DNA of 64,000 bases from Saccharothrix carnea (GTDB lineage: Bacteria > Actinomycetota > Actinomycetes > Mycobacteriales > Pseudonocardiaceae). Made by a program: the position numbers and the translations under genes. The stretch covers positions 1 to 64,000 of the forward strand of contig NZ_PYAX01000005.1 in assembly GCF_003014735.1 (NCBI RefSeq), read 5' to 3'. Shown piece by piece: positions 62,226 through 64,000 of this stretch; the stretch's first letter is position 1; the number at the start of each line of letters is the position of its first letter. A model generated the notes under the pieces. That model made no database searches and was not told the DNA's origin. It saw only the letters and a list, made by a program, of their open reading frames with translations.

Positions 62226-63383
62226 TCATGATGACGACACCAACCAGCCGCCCAGCCGCCGCAACGCCTCCTCGATGTCGTGGCCGGCCCCGGCGAAGGA
62301 GAACCGGATGAACTCGTGCCCGCGCACGGGGTCGAAGTCGATGCCCGGCACGATCGCGACCCCCGTGTCGTCGAGCAGGCGGCGGCAGAAGTCCATCGAG
62401 TCGTCGGTGAGGTGGGAGATGTCGGCGTAGGCGTAGAAGGCGCCGTCGGCGGGTGCCACCTTGTCGATGCCCAGGTCGGCCAGGCCCTTGAGCAGCACGT
62501 CCCGGTTGAGTCGGTACCCCTCGACCAGGCGCTCGGTCTGCGCGTACGACTCGGGCTCGAACGCGGCGACGGCCGCGTACTGGGCCAGGGCGGGCGGGCA
62601 GAGCGTGAAGTTGCCGGTCAGCCGGTCCACCGCGCGGCGCAGGTCGGGCGGCAGCAGCATCCACCCCAAGCGCCAGCCGGTCATGGCGAACGCCTTGGAG
62701 AAGGAGTTGACCACGATGGACTCACGGGAGGTCTGCCAGGCGCAGGCGAGCGGCGTGCCGTAGCTGATGCCGTGGTAGATCTCGTCGCTGACCAGCCGCA
62801 CGTCGTGCTCGGCGCACCAGGCCGACAGCTCGGCCAGTTCCGCCGGTGCCAGCACGGTGCCGGTCGGGTTCGCCGGGCTGGCCACCACGAGCCCGTCGAG
62901 CGGGCCGGCGTCGTCCAACATCGCCACCGTGGGCTGGAACCGCGTCTCCGGCCCGCAGGCCAGCTCCACCACCTCGCAGCCCAACGCGGTGAGGATGTTG
63001 CGGTAGGCGGGGTAGCCGGGCCGGGCCAGGGCGACCCGGTCGCCCGCCTCGAAGGAAGCGAGGAACGCCAACAGGAAGCCGCCGGACGACCCGGTGGTCA
63101 CCACGACGTCGTCCGCCGAGACAGCCAGCCCGTACTGCCGGTGGTAGTGCCCCGCCAGGGCTTCCCGCAGCTCCACGATGCCGAGCTGCTCGGTGTAGCC
63201 GAGGGTCTGCTCGCGCAGGGCGCGGTGCGCGGCCTCCAACACGGGCGCCGGCGCCGGGCTGGACGGCTGCCCGGCCGCCAACGACACGACATCCCCCACC
63301 ACCCGCTGCCGCCGTGCAGCGGCGGACAGCACTTCCATGACGTGGAAAGGAGGCACATCGGCACGACCGGCAACACCCACCAT
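62226..63383 (-). CDS. Class I/II pyridoxal-phosphate aminotransferase
   Basis: The 385-residue protein has the aspartate-aminotransferase fold: VVTTGSSGGFLLAFLASFEA, VVASPANPTGTVLAPAELAE, LVSDEIYHGISYG, and the PLP Lys in VNSFSKAFAMTGWRLGWMLL. RFSFAGAGHDIEEALRRLG closes the chain. It is probably an amino-acid or 2-oxo-acid aminotransferase; the substrate is not resolved. Confidence 0.91.
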   Translation of the reverse strand: MVGVAGRADVPPFHVMEVLSAAARRQRVVGDVVSLAAGQPSSPAPAPVLEAAHRALREQTLGYTEQLGIVELREALAGHYHRQYGLAVSADDVVVTTGSSGGFLLAFLASFEAGDRVALARPGYPAYRNILTALGCEVVELACGPETRFQPTVAMLDDAGPLDGLVVASPANPTGTVLAPAELAELSAWCAEHDVRLVSDEIYHGISYGTPLACAWQTSRESIVVNSFSKAFAMTGWRLGWMLLPPDLRRAVDRLTGNFTLCPPALAQYAAVAAFEPESYAQTERLVEGYRLNRDVLLKGLADLGIDKVAPADGAFYAYADISHLTDDSMDFCRRLLDDTGVAIVPGIDFDPVRGHEFIRFSFAGAGHDIEEALRRLGGWLVSSS

Positions 63384-63489
63384 GCACGCCAGGCTAATCG
63401 ACCACCACCAAAGACCCGCAGGTCACCACCACCGAACCCCGGTGACGGCTCCACTCTCCGCGACCTTGGCGGCCTGCCCCCAACGGTTC

Positions 63490-63573
63490 GCACTGTTCAC
63501 TGCACCGAGCCGCACCGCCCCGAGCCGGACCTAGCCGGGCCGAACCGGACCGCACTCAGCCGGGCCGGGCCGG
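63490..63573. other. Low-complexity CCGG/CCGGGCC-rich gap
   Basis: The gap between the aminotransferase and the EspG-like gene contains imperfect copies of GAGCCG, GCCGGAC and GCCGGGCC (about 63511-63573). It could fold into overlapping stem-loops. I see no gene in 63384-63583. Confidence 0.4.
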
Positions 63574-63583
63574 AGTGCACAGG

Positions 63584-64000
63584 TCACCGCGCCGAATCGC
63601 CGAATTCCCCCAACAGACCGGTGATCCGCTCCCGCAGCACGTCGGCCTCGACCGGTCCGTGGAAGTCGACCACGTCCGCCGCGCGCCGCCGTCGTCCACT
63701 GTGGTCGATCACGGCCGCGCCGAACTGGCCGCGCAGGTCAGATCCGCCGACCCGGCCGTCCGGCAGGGTCGGCAGCAGCCCGACCAGCGCGGTGGCGAGG
63801 TCGGCGTCCACCTCCCGCACGGTCAACAGGTCCCGGGTCAGCACGGTCAGCAGCGAACCTGAACCGGTGGACGCGGCCAGCGCGCGCACCGCCGCCGTGC
63901 CGATGCCCAGTCGCAGGTCCGCCGACCGCGGCGGGTAGGCGATGAGCTTGAACGCCGCACCGAGCCACGGGTCGAGTTCGCTGCCACGGGCCAGGCCTTG
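63584..64000 (-). CDS. EspG-family type VII secretion protein, C-terminal part (gene continues beyond the window)
   Basis: The frame is open from base 64000 and ends at 63584, giving 139 residues. It shows the C-terminal EspG pattern: ELDPWLGAAFKLIAYPPRSA near the start, a LLTVLTRDLLTVREVDADLA helix, LPTLPDGRVGGSD and the hallmark GQFGAAVIDHSGRRRRAADV. The pattern corresponds to FGAAARDKYGKRCRPDRVVA in the EspG at 28592-29404. It suggests another ESX-related locus starts just right of the window. Confidence 0.65.
   Translation of the reverse strand, partial: QGLARGSELDPWLGAAFKLIAYPPRSADLRLGIGTAAVRALAASTGSGSLLTVLTRDLLTVREVDADLATALVGLLPTLPDGRVGGSDLRGQFGAAVIDHSGRRRRAADVVDFHGPVEADVLRERITGLLGEFGDSAR

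Overview
The window is very GC-rich DNA, with GTG starts common and G or C in most third codon positions. It carries SigE-type sigma factors, EspG, EspC and PPE-like type VII secretion genes, a mycothiol-type DinB/MDMPI protein, a DUF574 methyltransferase and DUF3558 lipoproteins. This points to a filamentous actinomycete, most likely of the order Pseudonocardiales (Saccharothrix, Lentzea or Actinosynnema-like). That placement is inferred from gene content; no rRNA or tRNA gene was seen.

Layout. At 0-1.5 kb the window holds the tail of a Crp-type regulator, a degenerate class III cyclase-like protein and a small partner. At 1.5-12.4 kb an inositol catabolic and uptake operon runs on the minus strand (iolG, iolE, ABC transporter, iolC, a Pro-rich ORF, aldolase, iolB, iolD), with a divergent LacI regulator and paired palindromic operators. 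At 12.4-14.1 kb an SDR-SMR pair is divergent from a TetR gene across a long inverted repeat. At 14.1-19.5 kb lie a tripartite tricarboxylate transporter (tctABC) and a divergent CitA/CitB-type two-component system. At 19.5-25.3 kb are a methyltransferase, arfB, a gene relic, purM, purF, an MDMPI protein and an orphan gene. At 25.5-31.9 kb there is a type VII secretion substrate and accessory island without the core secretion machinery. At 32.0-43.8 kb are a GH15 trehalase-like enzyme, a glucose dehydrogenase, a PAS-GGDEF-EAL protein, a DUF574 methyltransferase, a tandem pair of membrane pentapeptide-like proteins, LysR with an aldo/keto reductase, and two tandem GH25 lysozymes. At 43.8-47.0 kb lie purL, purQ and purS. 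At 47.2-48.0 kb a DUF3800-like gene sits between near-identical direct repeats. At 48-55.7 kb are an epimerase, an MBL hydrolase, a deacetylase-like gene, purC, an amino-acid ABC transporter, a lipoprotein and purB. At 55.7-59.4 kb are two sigma/membrane-partner pairs around an SMR-TetR unit. At 59.5-64 kb are threonine aldolase, a HAD hydrolase, a K+ channel, a small membrane protein, an aminotransferase and the tail of an EspG-like gene.

How the parts fit. Seven de novo purine genes (purM, F, L, Q, S, C, B) lie in four separate minus-strand loci, covering steps 1, 4, 5, 7 and 8; the other steps are not in this window. The inositol locus covers uptake and every step to the aldolase, but the final methylmalonate-semialdehyde dehydrogenase (iolA) is absent. 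The most unusual items are the Crp/cyclase module at the left edge, the repeat-flanked DUF3800 gene, the coupled Pro-rich ORF inside the inositol operon, and the relic at 20.6 kb, whose C-terminus resembles that of the sigma-partner protein at 55.8 kb.
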